A stretch of 64,000 nt of DNA from an uncultured beta proteobacterium (GCA_902625535.1 CACOBT010000009.1:19691-83690); one strand, 5' to 3'; positions 28,723-38,746 are shown, numbered from the stretch's first letter. Notes: generated from the letters alone by a model not told the origin. Numbers and translations are program-made.

Positions 28723-29717
28723 AACATCTTTATCACGGCCTCTTTCGTACGACTATATTCCTCTATCAGTTGACTAACAATTTCAGCTGTTCTTTTATTC
28801 TGATGTATGTCGCCAACTCCCTGTCCTGCACTCCAGATATCTTTCCATGCCTTGCTCCCTAGCTTTTCGAACGAAGAAAAGTTAATTTGTTTAAATTTTT
28901 TACCTAAAAATAATTGGAGCCCAAGTTTGAAACGAGGCCAAGAAAAAGTTTTTCTTGCATTATACCCTGCCTTTTCAGCACTTTCTTTTAAGTAACTTCC
29001 ATAAATTCCAGTGAAAAAATTAGTGTAAATAATATCATTTGCTGAAGCTCGAATTATCATGTCTTTATAGTCCTCAGGAGCGCGACACTCTGCAGAACAT
29101 ATGAATTTTGTTCCCATATATACAAAATCTGCTCCCATCACCTGGGCCGCGAGTATTTGCGAACCATTGGTAATCGAACCTGCAAGAACTATCGGACCGC
29201 TATAAATTTTTCTAACCTCTGTAACTAGCGCAAAAGGATTTATCGTGCCTGCATGCCCCCCTGCACCTGCGGCAACAAGTATCAACCCGTCAACTCCAGC
29301 CTCTATAGCCTTTTCTGCATGTCTTATATTTATAACATCATGAAACACTAAGCCACCATAACTTTTCACTGCGTGGACAACTTCATTAGGAGCTCTCAGG
29401 CTAGTGATGGTGATAGGAACCTTCGCATCGACACAAACCTTAAGATCCTTTTCCAGCCGAGAATTTGATGCATGAACTATTTGATTAACTGCGTACGGAG
29501 CTACAAACCTATTATTTTCGCGTTCTTTATCTAAACTGTTAGTAATCTCCTCCAACCAGTGCTTTAGTGTTCCATCTCCGCGAGCATTTAGTGCTGGAAA
29601 AGACCCTACAATACCAGCGCAACATTGCGCAACAACTGTTTGCGGATTTGATAAAATAAACAAAGGCGCAGCAATCACTGGCAACCGCAAAAATTCCTTT
29701 AATTTTTCTACAGTCAT
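28719..29717 (-). CDS. Nitronate monooxygenase-like FMN enzyme
   Basis: A 332-residue TIM-barrel FMN protein of the 2-nitropropane dioxygenase/enoyl-ACP-reductase II superfamily. Visible: N-terminal PVIAAPLFILSNPQTVVA, the phosphate-binding VAAGAGGHAGTINPFALV, and ADFVYMGTKFICSAECRAP. Such enzymes oxidise nitronates or act on unsaturated acyl groups; the true substrate here is unclear. Both ends overlap neighbours as ATGA, so it is translationally coupled between the RND exporter and the second DUF1329 protein. Confidence 0.87.
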   Translation of the reverse strand: MTVEKLKEFLRLPVIAAPLFILSNPQTVVAQCCAGIVGSFPALNARGDGTLKHWLEEITNSLDKERENNRFVAPYAVNQIVHASNSRLEKDLKVCVDAKVPITITSLRAPNEVVHAVKSYGGLVFHDVINIRHAEKAIEAGVDGLILVAAGAGGHAGTINPFALVTEVRKIYSGPIVLAGSITNGSQILAAQVMGADFVYMGTKFICSAECRAPEDYKDMIIRASANDIIYTNFFTGIYGSYLKESAEKAGYNARKTFSWPRFKLGLQLFLGKKFKQINFSSFEKLGSKAWKDIWSAGQGVGDIHQNKRTAEIVSQLIEEYSRTKEAVIKML

Positions 29718-32014
29718 CTCGATTTTTCGGTAATGCCAAAAAGTTTTAATAAAACTGGTGCCAAAAAAATTGCCCCCAATAAATTAAAAATAAACATAAA
29801 TCCCAAAAGTAGGCCCATATCCTGCTGGAATTTTAAATCAGAAAAATACCAACAAAAAACAGCAATAGATGTCACCATCGCCGTAAACATTGAAGCCGAG
29901 CCCCTTTGTTGCAAACTCTCAGAATAACTTTTTTCAATACTTAATCCCTCAACCTTTACGTAATGATACATTCTTTCGAAAAGGTAGATCCCGTAATCCA
30001 CTCCCACTGCCACCCCCAAAGCTATAACAGGTAACGTGTTCATCTTAACACCAATATTTAACAAAACCATTAATACATTACACCAAACCGTTACTAATAC
30101 TAGAGGGACAATGATTGCCAGCGTCACCTTCATTGACCTAAATAGAAACAAACAAAGAAGACTAACTGAAAAAAATAATGCTGAATTGACCACTGGTTCA
30201 GATCTTTTTATAACGTCATTACGCGCTGCCGAAATTCCAACCACTCCTAACGCCATTCGAAGTTTAACACTGTCATTTTTCATGGTAGAAGAAAATTCAT
30301 TAACATCCTCAATGAGACTTTCTATTGTAGTGGCTTTTCTATCCTTTAGAAAAATCGATATAGGCAAAGCAGAACATTCCGTATTCATATAAACGTTACC
30401 TCTCTTGGTAGCATAACCAACACCTTGAGCAATTTGGACAGCGTTCGATGGAACTGTTCTCCACTTGAAATAATTTTCTGAATATGCTCGATTGATCTTT
30501 TTCACTAATCCAGCCATTCCTTCAACGGCTAAAACGTTCGGATTTTGGTAGACAAAAAATTCAAATTCAGAAAGTGTTCTCATCACATCAGGGCTTAAAC
30601 AAGGTGAATCCTCACCTTCAACTTCCGCTACAACCTTAAAATTGTCAACGTTAAAATCATAAGATCCAACAATTTCATCAGTGTCTAGATTATATCTAGA
30701 ATCCGATTTTAGCTCCGATACGCCGCGGCTTAATTCTCCTATTTTCAAATCCTGCATTACAACTAGACCTATTATCAATAGTGTTCCTGCAAGGACCAAG
30801 ACAGAGATCGAGTACGGCTTTTGAAAAATGACGGGTAATCTTTTCCAAATAATCTGTAATGGTTTAGAAATGTTCAATGACTCGTTGAATTTTTTATTCG
30901 ACGGACAATACGATAAAAGGATTGGTAATAACACCTTATTTGAGATAATCATTAATGTAACACCTAACGTTGCGACAAACGCCATTTCTCTTACCGTCGT
31001 AATATCAACAAAAGCTATCACCATAAAACCAACTGCATTTGCGAATAGAGCAATACTTCCCGGAACAAAAAGTTTTTCAAAAGATTTTTTAGCGCAAAAT
31101 ACACTATTACCGTTTTCAGCCATTTCTAATTTCCATACATTGGTCATCTGTACTGCATGAGAAACGGCAATTGCAAAAATTAAAAATGGTACAAGTATAG
31201 ACAAGGGATCTAATCCCAGGTTGAAAAGTGGCATTACGCCTAATAACCAGATAACCGGAACGACAGCACTTATAAGAACATACGCGGTGATTATTCCTGA
31301 TCTCGTATACAGAACCGTAAAAAGCATAATCAGTAAAAACGCCAGACTAAAATATGTTAAGACACTTTTCGCGGCACCTATTATATCCCCAACAGCCTTA
31401 GTGAATCCAAGAATCAATATCCTATCTCCATTTCTTTCATACCTTGAACGTATGCTTTCTAACTCATCAGAAATGTTCTTAATATTCAGATCTTTATTTT
31501 GTAACGATGCGAAAACTAAGGCCTGTGAACCGTCCCTAGTAACTAATCGTCCATTCCATATTGATTTGATGACATTTTTTTTTATAATCTCAATCTCCTC
31601 ATCCGTTCCAGAAAAATTAGCGGAGATAACATTCCCTCCTTTAAAACCATCCTCAACTATTTCCATATAACGAACATTGGGGGTGAATAACGAAGTTAAA
31701 GAACTTCTTTCTATACCATTTAAATAAAAAAGGTCTTCAGTAAGATTTTTTAATACATTGAGTGACCCAGCATCATAAATAGTATTCAATGCCGGTTTAT
31801 AAGATATTATGATTTGACTAGCATTTCCAAAAATTTCACGATAATCAAAAAAAGTTTTTATGTAAGGATGTTCTATCGGAAGTGTCTTCTCAAACCCTGG
31901 GTTGGTGTCAATATTTTTTAAAGAAATACAACAAAAAAGAGTAAACCCTAGGAAAAGTAAAGAAAAAACAAATCGTCTTTTCAAAATAGAGTGTGCAACT
32001 GTGGAAATGAACAA
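29714..32014 (-). CDS. MMPL/RND-superfamily exporter
   Basis: A 766-residue inner-membrane protein with two RND halves. Each half has one N-terminal span, a periplasmic domain and a cluster of about five spans. The second cluster carries the GVAVGVDYGIYLFERM motif with proton-relay-type acidic residues. MMPL relatives export lipids and hydrophobic molecules. The start is TTG at 32014 (no ATG before the first span), preceded by AGAAGAAG. It lies 31 nt after the YCF48-like gene in the DUF1302/DUF1329 operon. Confidence 0.9.
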   Translation of the reverse strand: MFISTVAHSILKRRFVFSLLFLGFTLFCCISLKNIDTNPGFEKTLPIEHPYIKTFFDYREIFGNASQIIISYKPALNTIYDAGSLNVLKNLTEDLFYLNGIERSSLTSLFTPNVRYMEIVEDGFKGGNVISANFSGTDEEIEIIKKNVIKSIWNGRLVTRDGSQALVFASLQNKDLNIKNISDELESIRSRYERNGDRILILGFTKAVGDIIGAAKSVLTYFSLAFLLIMLFTVLYTRSGIITAYVLISAVVPVIWLLGVMPLFNLGLDPLSILVPFLIFAIAVSHAVQMTNVWKLEMAENGNSVFCAKKSFEKLFVPGSIALFANAVGFMVIAFVDITTVREMAFVATLGVTLMIISNKVLLPILLSYCPSNKKFNESLNISKPLQIIWKRLPVIFQKPYSISVLVLAGTLLIIGLVVMQDLKIGELSRGVSELKSDSRYNLDTDEIVGSYDFNVDNFKVVAEVEGEDSPCLSPDVMRTLSEFEFFVYQNPNVLAVEGMAGLVKKINRAYSENYFKWRTVPSNAVQIAQGVGYATKRGNVYMNTECSALPISIFLKDRKATTIESLIEDVNEFSSTMKNDSVKLRMALGVVGISAARNDVIKRSEPVVNSALFFSVSLLCLFLFRSMKVTLAIIVPLVLVTVWCNVLMVLLNIGVKMNTLPVIALGVAVGVDYGIYLFERMYHYVKVEGLSIEKSYSESLQQRGSASMFTAMVTSIAVFCWYFSDLKFQQDMGLLLGFMFIFNLLGAIFLAPVLLKLFGITEKSR

Positions 32015-32045
32015 AACTTCTTCTACCTAAATTAAAATTGTATGA

Positions 32046-33002
32046 CTAATCGGAAATTTTTATTCCTTTTAGTCCGGCAAATACCGTGAAATTCCCGTAA
32101 TCTACGGTGCTAACAACCGTATCGAGTAATGCCTCTTTACTAACAAAAAACCCGTCTAAGAGTTCATATGCGATGCCACCCGAACTAAAAAAAATTAAAC
32201 TGCCATCCTCATCTATACCTGCCGACATTATGCCTAATTTAGAAGGGGTTATGTAGTGATTAAAGATTATTGACTTTTGGCTCGTGTAGGTTTCTGCAAA
32301 AAAATCTAAGCCCGTACTAATGATATTTCCTCTCATTCCAAAAAAATAAATTTGGTTATTATGGATCACTCCGCCAAAATAAGAACCCGAATAAGGGACA
32401 TCAATCTGTACCCATTTATTCGATTTCTTTTTCTTAAATAGAATCCAGCCAGATTCTCCAATTATGAAAACACCATGCTTGGAAACTAGTATGTCGTAGA
32501 GGTGCCGATCAAAATTTTTATCAACAATAAGTTCTTTTTGCCAGGTTCGTCCGCCATCGGAAGAATAAAAAATCGACCCGAAATCTCCCACAATTAAAGC
32601 ATCTAATTTCGAAAGCCACTGTACTTTCATAAAAGAAACAGGCCTTTCCATGTCAATCAAAATTTTTTCGAATGATTTTCCCCCATTTTCTGTACGAAAA
32701 AGAACAGAATCATGACCAACAAAAAGCCCAGTATCAGGGCTGGAAAAGTCGAAAGAAGTGAACAAACCCTTATAACCTACATGGTGTTGCATCCAATCGT
32801 CGACTCCTTTAATCGAGCTTAAAATAATGCCATGTTCTCCAACCGCAAAAAGTTTATTTCCGACTTTATCCACCTGCGTGAAAAAAATTTTATCGACATC
32901 GAGTCTGCTATTATTAACTACCTCAGCAAAACAAATATTTGCAAAAATAAAAAAAAAGCCGAATAATCGGCCTAGTTTCTTTAAGGATAAAAATCGTTCC
33001 AA
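32046..33002 (-). CDS. Exported YCF48/BNR-like beta-propeller protein
   Basis: A 318-residue protein with a signal peptide (KLGRLFGFFFIFANICFA) and repeated propeller motifs (SSDGGRTWQ, RTENGGKSF, FFSSGGIAY), as in YCF48/photosystem-stability-factor proteins. The start is TTG at 33002, directly after the DUF1329 stop, with GAGGA 8 nt upstream. In related operons such proteins sit between DUF1329 and RND genes. A periplasmic scaffold or assembly role is inferred, not shown. Confidence 0.85.
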   Translation of the reverse strand: MERFLSLKKLGRLFGFFFIFANICFAEVVNNSRLDVDKIFFTQVDKVGNKLFAVGEHGIILSSIKGVDDWMQHHVGYKGLFTSFDFSSPDTGLFVGHDSVLFRTENGGKSFEKILIDMERPVSFMKVQWLSKLDALIVGDFGSIFYSSDGGRTWQKELIVDKNFDRHLYDILVSKHGVFIIGESGWILFKKKKSNKWVQIDVPYSGSYFGGVIHNNQIYFFGMRGNIISTGLDFFAETYTSQKSIIFNHYITPSKLGIMSAGIDEDGSLIFFSSGGIAYELLDGFFVSKEALLDTVVSTVDYGNFTVFAGLKGIKISD

Positions 33003-34331
33003 TTATCTAGTTCCTCTTCTGCGTAAAGCATCGGGTTGGAAATTTGTCCATCGATCCTTAATTCCAAACCTTATCGGTTTTTTAACCTCGTTGTCCAAGT
33101 GAGCGGCTAAATAATTGCCATTATTTAGGTCGTGCCAAACAAGAAGATTAGGCCAGGGAACCGCCTTGTCGTATATTTGAATCAAGCCATGAATGCCTAC
33201 TCTCCAAAGATTACCACGCGTATCATAACAGTCCTCCCCTAGTATAGACCAGCTATCTTCGTCCATATAAAAAACTCTTTTCCCGTAAATATGCTTGCTT
33301 GTGCTTTTTAAAGTAGCCTCAACAACCCAAACTCTATGCATTTCATAACGCATGAACTTTGCATTTACGGTACCTTCTCCCAAAATATCCTCATATTTTA
33401 AATTTTTATTTGTTAAATCATAAGTGTTGTAAGGAACAAACATTTCTTTGCGTCCAATCAACTTCCAGTCATATCTGTCAGTCGCGCCATTATACGCAAA
33501 ATATTGGTCTGTAGTCCTCATTCCCTCAGTGCCATCTGCAATATTATCGTAAGCTAGATCAGGAGCCCTTCTCACTCGCCTGGCCCCCGCATTATAGATC
33601 CACGCAGCACGAGGATTTTCCACCGTATCAACAAACTCATGAACAAGATACACGGTACCTACTAATGTTGATGGCGCCGTAAAATTTGCATAAAACGCGT
33701 AATTCAATCCGTTCCCAATCTGACTCGGCTTCATAGAATCCGCGTATACTACTCGATCTTTAAAACCGACTTTGTAATACTTCTTCCCGGGACGAACTGG
33801 AAACCATGCATACTCACGCTCAAACCCTTCCCCAACATAACGTAAAAGGTAATTGTAAATTGCCTCTTCACCGCTGGTGGGGCTAGGAAATGGAATGTGC
33901 GATTTAATCCTTCCAACAATTTTGTGGTTTACAATTTTTGCTTTTCCCGTTTCAGTTTTAACAGTTTTAATCACATCACTGGGCAGAACTGTAGTTCTAT
34001 GGGTCTTATAAACTGGCATACTAAACTGGGAATTGCCTTTCAATAATGCTATCTGACCAGGACTTAATTTTTCAACGTACTCTGAATAATTTGACCGATT
34101 TATTACAAATTGAGGCTTTTCTGCATTAAAAGGATTTTTATAACCCTGTTTTTTATCCCATCCTCCTGGAGCTGATGTTAATCCGCCACTCCATTCAGGA
34201 ATGATCCCGCTATCATTTCCCGCTTTTATGGCCCCTGAATAAGTTAGCTCTTGAGCAGAACCATTAGTAGCAATTACTAAGCAAAAAACCGCACTGCAAA
34301 TCTTAACTTGTAACTTGAACTTAGATAACAC
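33003..34331 (-). CDS. DUF1329 exported protein (paralogue 1, paired with DUF1302)
   Basis: A 442-residue exported protein with a signal peptide (KICSAVFCLVIATNGSAQ) and canonical DUF1329 landmarks: WSGGLTSAP, RRVRRAPDLAYDN, GATDRYDWKLIGRKEMFVPY, MDEDSW, WRVGIHGLIQ and the terminal LRRRGTR. The start is GTG at 34331, sharing a base with the DUF1302 stop (TAGTG). Such strict coupling to a barrel protein supports a joint periplasm/outer-membrane role with hydrophobic substrates. Confidence 0.92.
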   Translation of the reverse strand: MLSKFKLQVKICSAVFCLVIATNGSAQELTYSGAIKAGNDSGIIPEWSGGLTSAPGGWDKKQGYKNPFNAEKPQFVINRSNYSEYVEKLSPGQIALLKGNSQFSMPVYKTHRTTVLPSDVIKTVKTETGKAKIVNHKIVGRIKSHIPFPSPTSGEEAIYNYLLRYVGEGFEREYAWFPVRPGKKYYKVGFKDRVVYADSMKPSQIGNGLNYAFYANFTAPSTLVGTVYLVHEFVDTVENPRAAWIYNAGARRVRRAPDLAYDNIADGTEGMRTTDQYFAYNGATDRYDWKLIGRKEMFVPYNTYDLTNKNLKYEDILGEGTVNAKFMRYEMHRVWVVEATLKSTSKHIYGKRVFYMDEDSWSILGEDCYDTRGNLWRVGIHGLIQIYDKAVPWPNLLVWHDLNNGNYLAAHLDNEVKKPIRFGIKDRWTNFQPDALRRRGTR

Positions 34332-36298
34332 TAGAATGAAGTGCTCAGCACGACAGTGTAGTAATCCCTGTCACGAAATGCATCGTAATTAGCGGAGTCT
34401 GAATAATAAACATAACCAAATTCCAGGTTATGTACTTTATTTAGATTAAACCTGGTGCTTAAACCTACAGCAATTCTGTCCTCCAAAAATTGGAAGTCAG
34501 GTGAATATCCTTTAACGTCATGCCTTAGTGTAAATGTTGGATACATCGTGAATCGCGATCCAAATATTCCAGGATATTCTCCTCTTAACCTTAATCGGTA
34601 ACCCCAGGAATTTTTCGTAACATACCCATCGTTTTTCTTTCCCTCGGGATGCGTGGTTGTCAGTGAAGTCCCACCGTACAACAAGTGCTGACCATATCCA
34701 AAAATAAAGTGTCGACCGTATCTGTTACCGGTATAGGAATCGCCAATATTAGCCCTTTGAAACCCAACTTCTCCAACAAACACCGTTTGAGCAGACCCTA
34801 AAATTCTGGGAAGAATTTTTATACCATTAAGTTGAAGCTGAAATTTATTAATCCTATCAAAACCTTCAACTTTTGTTCCAACTTGAGCACTTGATCGTAT
34901 TGCGTCCGCACCAGCTGGCCCTATGCCCAGTAGTAAAGCAGACAATAAATCGTTGGCATTTCTCTGAACCGGTAGGTTCGGGATGTAACTCATTTCAGCG
35001 CCAATCGACCATCCAGACAAATTTGTTGTATAGGAAAGACCGTACAGTTCAATACCACCCGGATACTCCCACAGGCCTGTACCTGGGGTGAGTTGTAAAC
35101 CCAGGGCTCCAGCTCCTACAACCTGAGCTGTAACAGGAAAAAGAAATCCATTAGGGTTTAAAGCAGCATTAATTTGGGCCGGCAAAGCCCTTAAGTTCGT
35201 GCCGGACCTGCCAGAAATATATGGGATTCTTGAGCTATACTTCATGGCGTACAATCCCACTTCTCCATCCAACTTTTCGACTTGCGTTCTAAAAGCGATT
35301 CCAAACTGATCTGAATCAGGACCGTCATTACCCGGACCCATCGGAACGGTAAGACCGTTCGCTACGCTTACTGGATTATTGATTCCAGGCAAGGTCGTGA
35401 TATATTGAGAACAAGCTCTCCCAGCAGTAGTTGTAATCTGGAATTCAACAGGAGACCAGTAAGTTCCACAACTGTCCAAATTTGCAGAACTCCACTCAAA
35501 CTGATAAAACGCCTCAAGTGAACTACCATCCCCTAAACCGAGGTTCATAGACAATGCTTTCACTGGCAAAAATGCATCTCTGATCTCAGTTCCCGGTCTT
35601 CGAAGTGACGTTAAGTCTATTGGGTTTATTTGATTAATTCCCTGAACGAATAAACTTTCCCCCCAGTTTATCACCTGATTTCCTACTCTAACCTGCACAG
35701 GTAAATCACCGAGATCGAACGTATTAAACACGTAAGCATCTAGTAGCGCCACTCCTGAGAATTTACCGAGATGAGCAAATCCGTGGTCAGATAATGGATT
35801 GTTTTGACTGTAACCACTGCCACCATTCCCCTGGTTTACTCCATCTCCCTCCAGAGTAAAATCATGCCAGGCTCTAACACGGGTAAATAAACCGAAGTCG
35901 TCCTTACTTATGGAATAATCAATAGTTGCTTTTAAAAGAGTAGACCATGGATCGCCCTTGGAGTAATTAACATTTGAGCTATCGGTATTAGTAGCTCCCA
36001 AACCACCTGTACCCAGACCGGCTCTCACGCCGTCAGCCTGACTGTATAACTTATTGTCGGGATCTTGTCCTCTTATACTCGTGCCGATGGTTATGTTTGC
36101 GTTGAGTGAACTGGACCACTCTCCAGAATCAAGTTCCAAAGCGATGGCTGAAGGAGCGACCGCTGTTAAACAAGCACCAGAAAACAAAGAAACATAGAAC
36201 CGGTTTGTGAAAGATAATTTCTTTTTTTGACCGAAAAAACCAATGAGTGTATTTTTTTTCCGTTTGCTCATGTTCTTATCATTATTGCGACGCATCAT
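34331..36298 (-). CDS. DUF1302 outer-membrane beta-barrel protein
   Basis: A 655-residue protein, first gene of a six-gene operon. A long signal region (residues ~20-50, FYVSLFSGACLTAVAPSAIA) precedes ELDSGEWSSSLNANITIG, a typical DUF1302 start. VGNQVINWGESLFVQGINQI, the LGLGDGSSLEAFYQFEW strand and a terminal phenylalanine (VVLSTSF) mark an outer-membrane barrel. The ATG at 36298 follows AGGAG by 6 nt. Channel or uptake function for hydrophobic compounds is inferred from the family. Confidence 0.92.
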   Translation of the reverse strand: MMRRNNDKNMSKRKKNTLIGFFGQKKKLSFTNRFYVSLFSGACLTAVAPSAIALELDSGEWSSSLNANITIGTSIRGQDPDNKLYSQADGVRAGLGTGGLGATNTDSSNVNYSKGDPWSTLLKATIDYSISKDDFGLFTRVRAWHDFTLEGDGVNQGNGGSGYSQNNPLSDHGFAHLGKFSGVALLDAYVFNTFDLGDLPVQVRVGNQVINWGESLFVQGINQINPIDLTSLRRPGTEIRDAFLPVKALSMNLGLGDGSSLEAFYQFEWSSANLDSCGTYWSPVEFQITTTAGRACSQYITTLPGINNPVSVANGLTVPMGPGNDGPDSDQFGIAFRTQVEKLDGEVGLYAMKYSSRIPYISGRSGTNLRALPAQINAALNPNGFLFPVTAQVVGAGALGLQLTPGTGLWEYPGGIELYGLSYTTNLSGWSIGAEMSYIPNLPVQRNANDLLSALLLGIGPAGADAIRSSAQVGTKVEGFDRINKFQLQLNGIKILPRILGSAQTVFVGEVGFQRANIGDSYTGNRYGRHFIFGYGQHLLYGGTSLTTTHPEGKKNDGYVTKNSWGYRLRLRGEYPGIFGSRFTMYPTFTLRHDVKGYSPDFQFLEDRIAVGLSTRFNLNKVHNLEFGYVYYSDSANYDAFRDRDYYTVVLSTSF

Positions 36299-37066
36299 AA
36301 AATTCTCCTAACCAACGTGTCCGAACTCTGCAACATACAATCTTTTTCCAATAGTTACTAGGAATCACTGCTTTCTCCATTAATAAGAATATGATAATGG
36401 TACCCGTGGATAGTGGCAAGGAAAAGAGGATTCAACAAAAAAATAAATTTTAGTAACTTGTCTTTAACGTCGCAAATGAACCAATAAGCGCAATTAATGA
36501 GAAAGTGTTGGAACCGCGCTACTTCGGGGAAAAGTTAGGGGTTTTAATATGATCGCTCCACTCACTTTCCTTCCTTAGGGTGCTTTATACCCTTTACTGG
36601 CAAGGCATCAAATTTGTCCCAACCTTCACATATCGGGATCCGTCGTAGTCAAAACTTCCTCTTGGCATATCCTAGGCAGCAGACCTCCAGCAGACAACGT
36701 CCTCTTAATCACCGGTCAATGCGTCAACCAACGGGAAGTTATATTTTTTAAATACACCCGTCAGCATCGGAGAGGATGAATAAAAAACTGCTAAACGATT
36801 CCTGATTGCAATTTGACATAAGCGTTATCGAAATCAGTTAATTTCACACCTACCTAATTTATTTTTTAACTGATGTATTAATTTAATTTGTTAACACAAT
36901 CGTACATTGATGTCTTGCAAAAACTAACTCAAACCGAACAGTAATTGGTCTACACAAGACTGATCCACAAAAGATGTTAAGCGGCTATTAGTTATTTAAT
37001 GTGGTTAGCATTGGTAATTTTTGTAAAAAGAAAAAGCAAACTATTTCAGTGCGGCACGGAGATTAA
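36299..37066. other. Long intergenic region upstream of the DUF1302 operon
   Basis: These 768 bp separate two minus-strand genes. Apart from the AGGAG serving DUF1302 I see no tRNA, terminator or intact ORF. One minus-strand frame around 36540-36780 has protein-like composition but is interrupted by several stops, so it could be a decayed gene or chance. The left part probably contains the operon promoter, but no consensus pair stands out. Confidence 0.45.
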
Positions 37067-37771
37067 TTAAGAAGTTTCGTAAATATCGATCCCACTAATC
37101 GCCCGCTCGTTCACAACGCCGTTATCAACAGTGACCTGATATGCTCTCTTCTTCGAAACAAATGAGACCGCTTGTTTTATGGAGTCATCAATGCAATGCA
37201 AGGCACACCCGCCTTCTATTGCCAAACAAGTTGCCAACTCTGAATTGATCAAAAATTTATGTAAAGCTGGCCTACGTTCCTGTTCCTCGTCGTAATGCGG
37301 ACAACAATTTTCGTTAAATAAACCAAGACATTGCATTACCTTTAGTGAATCCTCATGGGAGTCTGTTATTCCTTTATTAAACCAACAAATGGCGCCAGCA
37401 CTAACACCAGCCAAAATTATGCCGTTTTTATACGCCTGCCTTAACAAATCTGATAAACCCCAATCATTCCAAACAGCTAACATGCTCTTTGTGTTACCTC
37501 CTCCAACGAAAACAACGTCTTGACTGTTGATAAAAGAATTCAAATTTGGAGTCCGAGTAAATAATTCCAGATGAACAGGATTGCAATTAAGCTTATTAAA
37601 TGCTTTGTAAAAATTGACAATGTACGATTTATCGTCGCCTGTGGCAGTAGGGATAAAACAAATATTCGGTTTGCTTGAATTAGACTGCCTTAAAATATAG
37701 TTTTCCAAGTCAAGTTTAGTGGGGTTCCTACCGAAACCTCCTCCGCCAATGGCAATTATTTGTTTTTTCAT
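37067..37771 (-). CDS. Peptidase E-like (S51) protein
   Basis: A 234-residue cytoplasmic class-I-glutamine-amidotransferase-fold protein. The nucleophile elbow is GVSAGAICWF (serine in G-x-S-A-G), and the N-terminal GGGGFGR and the VVFVGGGNTKSML loop match peptidase E relatives, which cleave Asp-X dipeptides. The Cys-Cys pair in NENCCPHYDEE is uncommon. The ATG at 37771 is clear. It is divergent from the small secreted protein and the que genes. Confidence 0.88.
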   Translation of the reverse strand: MKKQIIAIGGGGFGRNPTKLDLENYILRQSNSSKPNICFIPTATGDDKSYIVNFYKAFNKLNCNPVHLELFTRTPNLNSFINSQDVVFVGGGNTKSMLAVWNDWGLSDLLRQAYKNGIILAGVSAGAICWFNKGITDSHEDSLKVMQCLGLFNENCCPHYDEEQERRPALHKFLINSELATCLAIEGGCALHCIDDSIKQAVSFVSKKRAYQVTVDNGVVNERAISGIDIYETS

Positions 37772-37802
37772 CTTTGATATTTTGGGAACTAATGAAGCCT
37801 GC

Positions 37803-37808
37803 TATAAT
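37803..37808 (+). promoter_or_regulatory. Probable -10 box for the small secreted protein/que operon
   Basis: A consensus TATAAT lies 37 nt before the ATG at 37846. A weak -35 (TTTTGG) is 17 nt upstream. It probably drives the 45-residue gene and, 10 nt further on, queC-queD-queE. Confidence 0.5.
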
Positions 37809-37845
37809 CGTAACTTAAAATTATAAACAAATAAGGTTCTATGCT

Positions 37846-37983
37846 ATGAAAAATTTCTTGTCTACAGTTTTGATTACAGCGCTGACTCTCGGATCTGCAA
37901 GCGTTTTTGCGCATTGTGGCGATGCCGACAAACATGCCGGTAAAACAAAAGAGGAGCAAAAAGAGAAGGATAAAGACGCGTAA
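37846..37983 (+). CDS. Small secreted protein (45 aa)
   Basis: ATG at 37846 (AAGG 9 nt upstream) opens 45 codons ending TAA. Residues 1-22 are a clean signal peptide (KNFLSTVLITALTLGSASVFA) with an A-x-A site. The mature ~23 residues are HCGDADKHAG followed by a charged Lys/Glu tail. Such short periplasmic peptides are common in marine gammaproteobacteria but have no assigned role. The single Cys and two His could bind metal, which is speculative. Its neighbours are the que genes, 10 nt downstream. Confidence 0.65.
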   Translation: MKNFLSTVLITALTLGSASVFAHCGDADKHAGKTKEEQKEKDKDA

Positions 37984-37993
37984 ATTTTAGGAT

Positions 37994-38722
37994 ATGGATA
38001 ACTCGGAACCGGAGTCTATCCATAAAAACGCTCTCGTCCTGCCATCAGGGGGGCAAGATTCGACCGTTTGTCTTGCCTGGGCTCTAAACAACTGCGATCT
38101 GGTGGAGACGGTCGGGTTTTCCTACTGACAAAGGCACAAGGTAGAACTTTCCGGCCGAAACCTGATTCGGAAGAAAATAACATCATTACCCAATAAGTGG
38201 CGAGGAGTGACCGGCTCTGATTTTTTGATAAAATTGAGCGATTTCGGGAAAATCTCCAGCTCGGCACTCGTAAACACTGAAAAAATTGTAGTTAACAGTG
38301 CACAACTGCCAAATACATTTGTCCCGGGCAGAAACCTTATTTTTCTGACCTACGCCGCAGCGATATGCTACGAAAGAGGCATATCTACAATTATCGGGGG
38401 TATGTGCGAAACAGACTATTCTGGATACCCTGATTGTAGAAAAGAGACAATAGATGCAATGGAGAAAACGTTATCGTTAGGTATGGAAACTTCCTTAAAA
38501 ATTATCACTCCACTGATGTTCTTGACAAAACAAGACGTGTGGGCGTTAGCAGAGAAACTTGGCGGAAACATTCTTGTCAATCTCATTGTAGAGAACACTA
38601 CAACGTGCTACCTAGGCGATAGAAAAAACAAACATTCGTGGGGTTACGGTTGTAATAAATGTCCTGCATGTGTACTGAGACGAGATGGTTTTTTAAAATT
38701 TATTAGTAGTAAAAAAAAATGA
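37994..38722 (+). pseudogene. queC: queC, 7-cyano-7-deazaguanine synthase, interrupted by one in-frame TGA
   Basis: QueC makes preQ0 from 7-carboxy-7-deazaguanine in queuosine biosynthesis. A single frame from ATG 37994 to 38722 (242 residues) has the PP-loop SGGQDST, PGRNLIFLTYA, and the zinc ligands in CYLG...YGCNKCPACVLR. It is broken by TGA at 38126-38128, codon 45. The family motif around it is FxYGQRHxVEL, so TGA replaces a glycine codon, most simply GGA to TGA. No frameshift is needed. Restart at GTG 38207 would lack the PP-loop. Likely nonfunctional unless the base is an error. Confidence 0.9.
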
Positions 38723-38746
38723 AATAATGGTAAGGAAGCGCCCATC

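Noticed and set aside
29733..31670. Plus-strand ORFs within the RND exporter gene
   Set aside because: They are antisense to a well-supported 766-codon gene and show no recognisable protein features.
36540..36780. Minus-strand degraded gene upstream of DUF1302
   Set aside because: Several stops within about 80 codons and no recognisable motif; cannot be separated from chance.
38126..38128. Selenocysteine or recoding at the queC TGA
   Set aside because: The position is normally Gly, the neighbouring queD has TAA rather than TGA, and nothing resembles a SECIS element. A simple nonsense change or sequence error is better.
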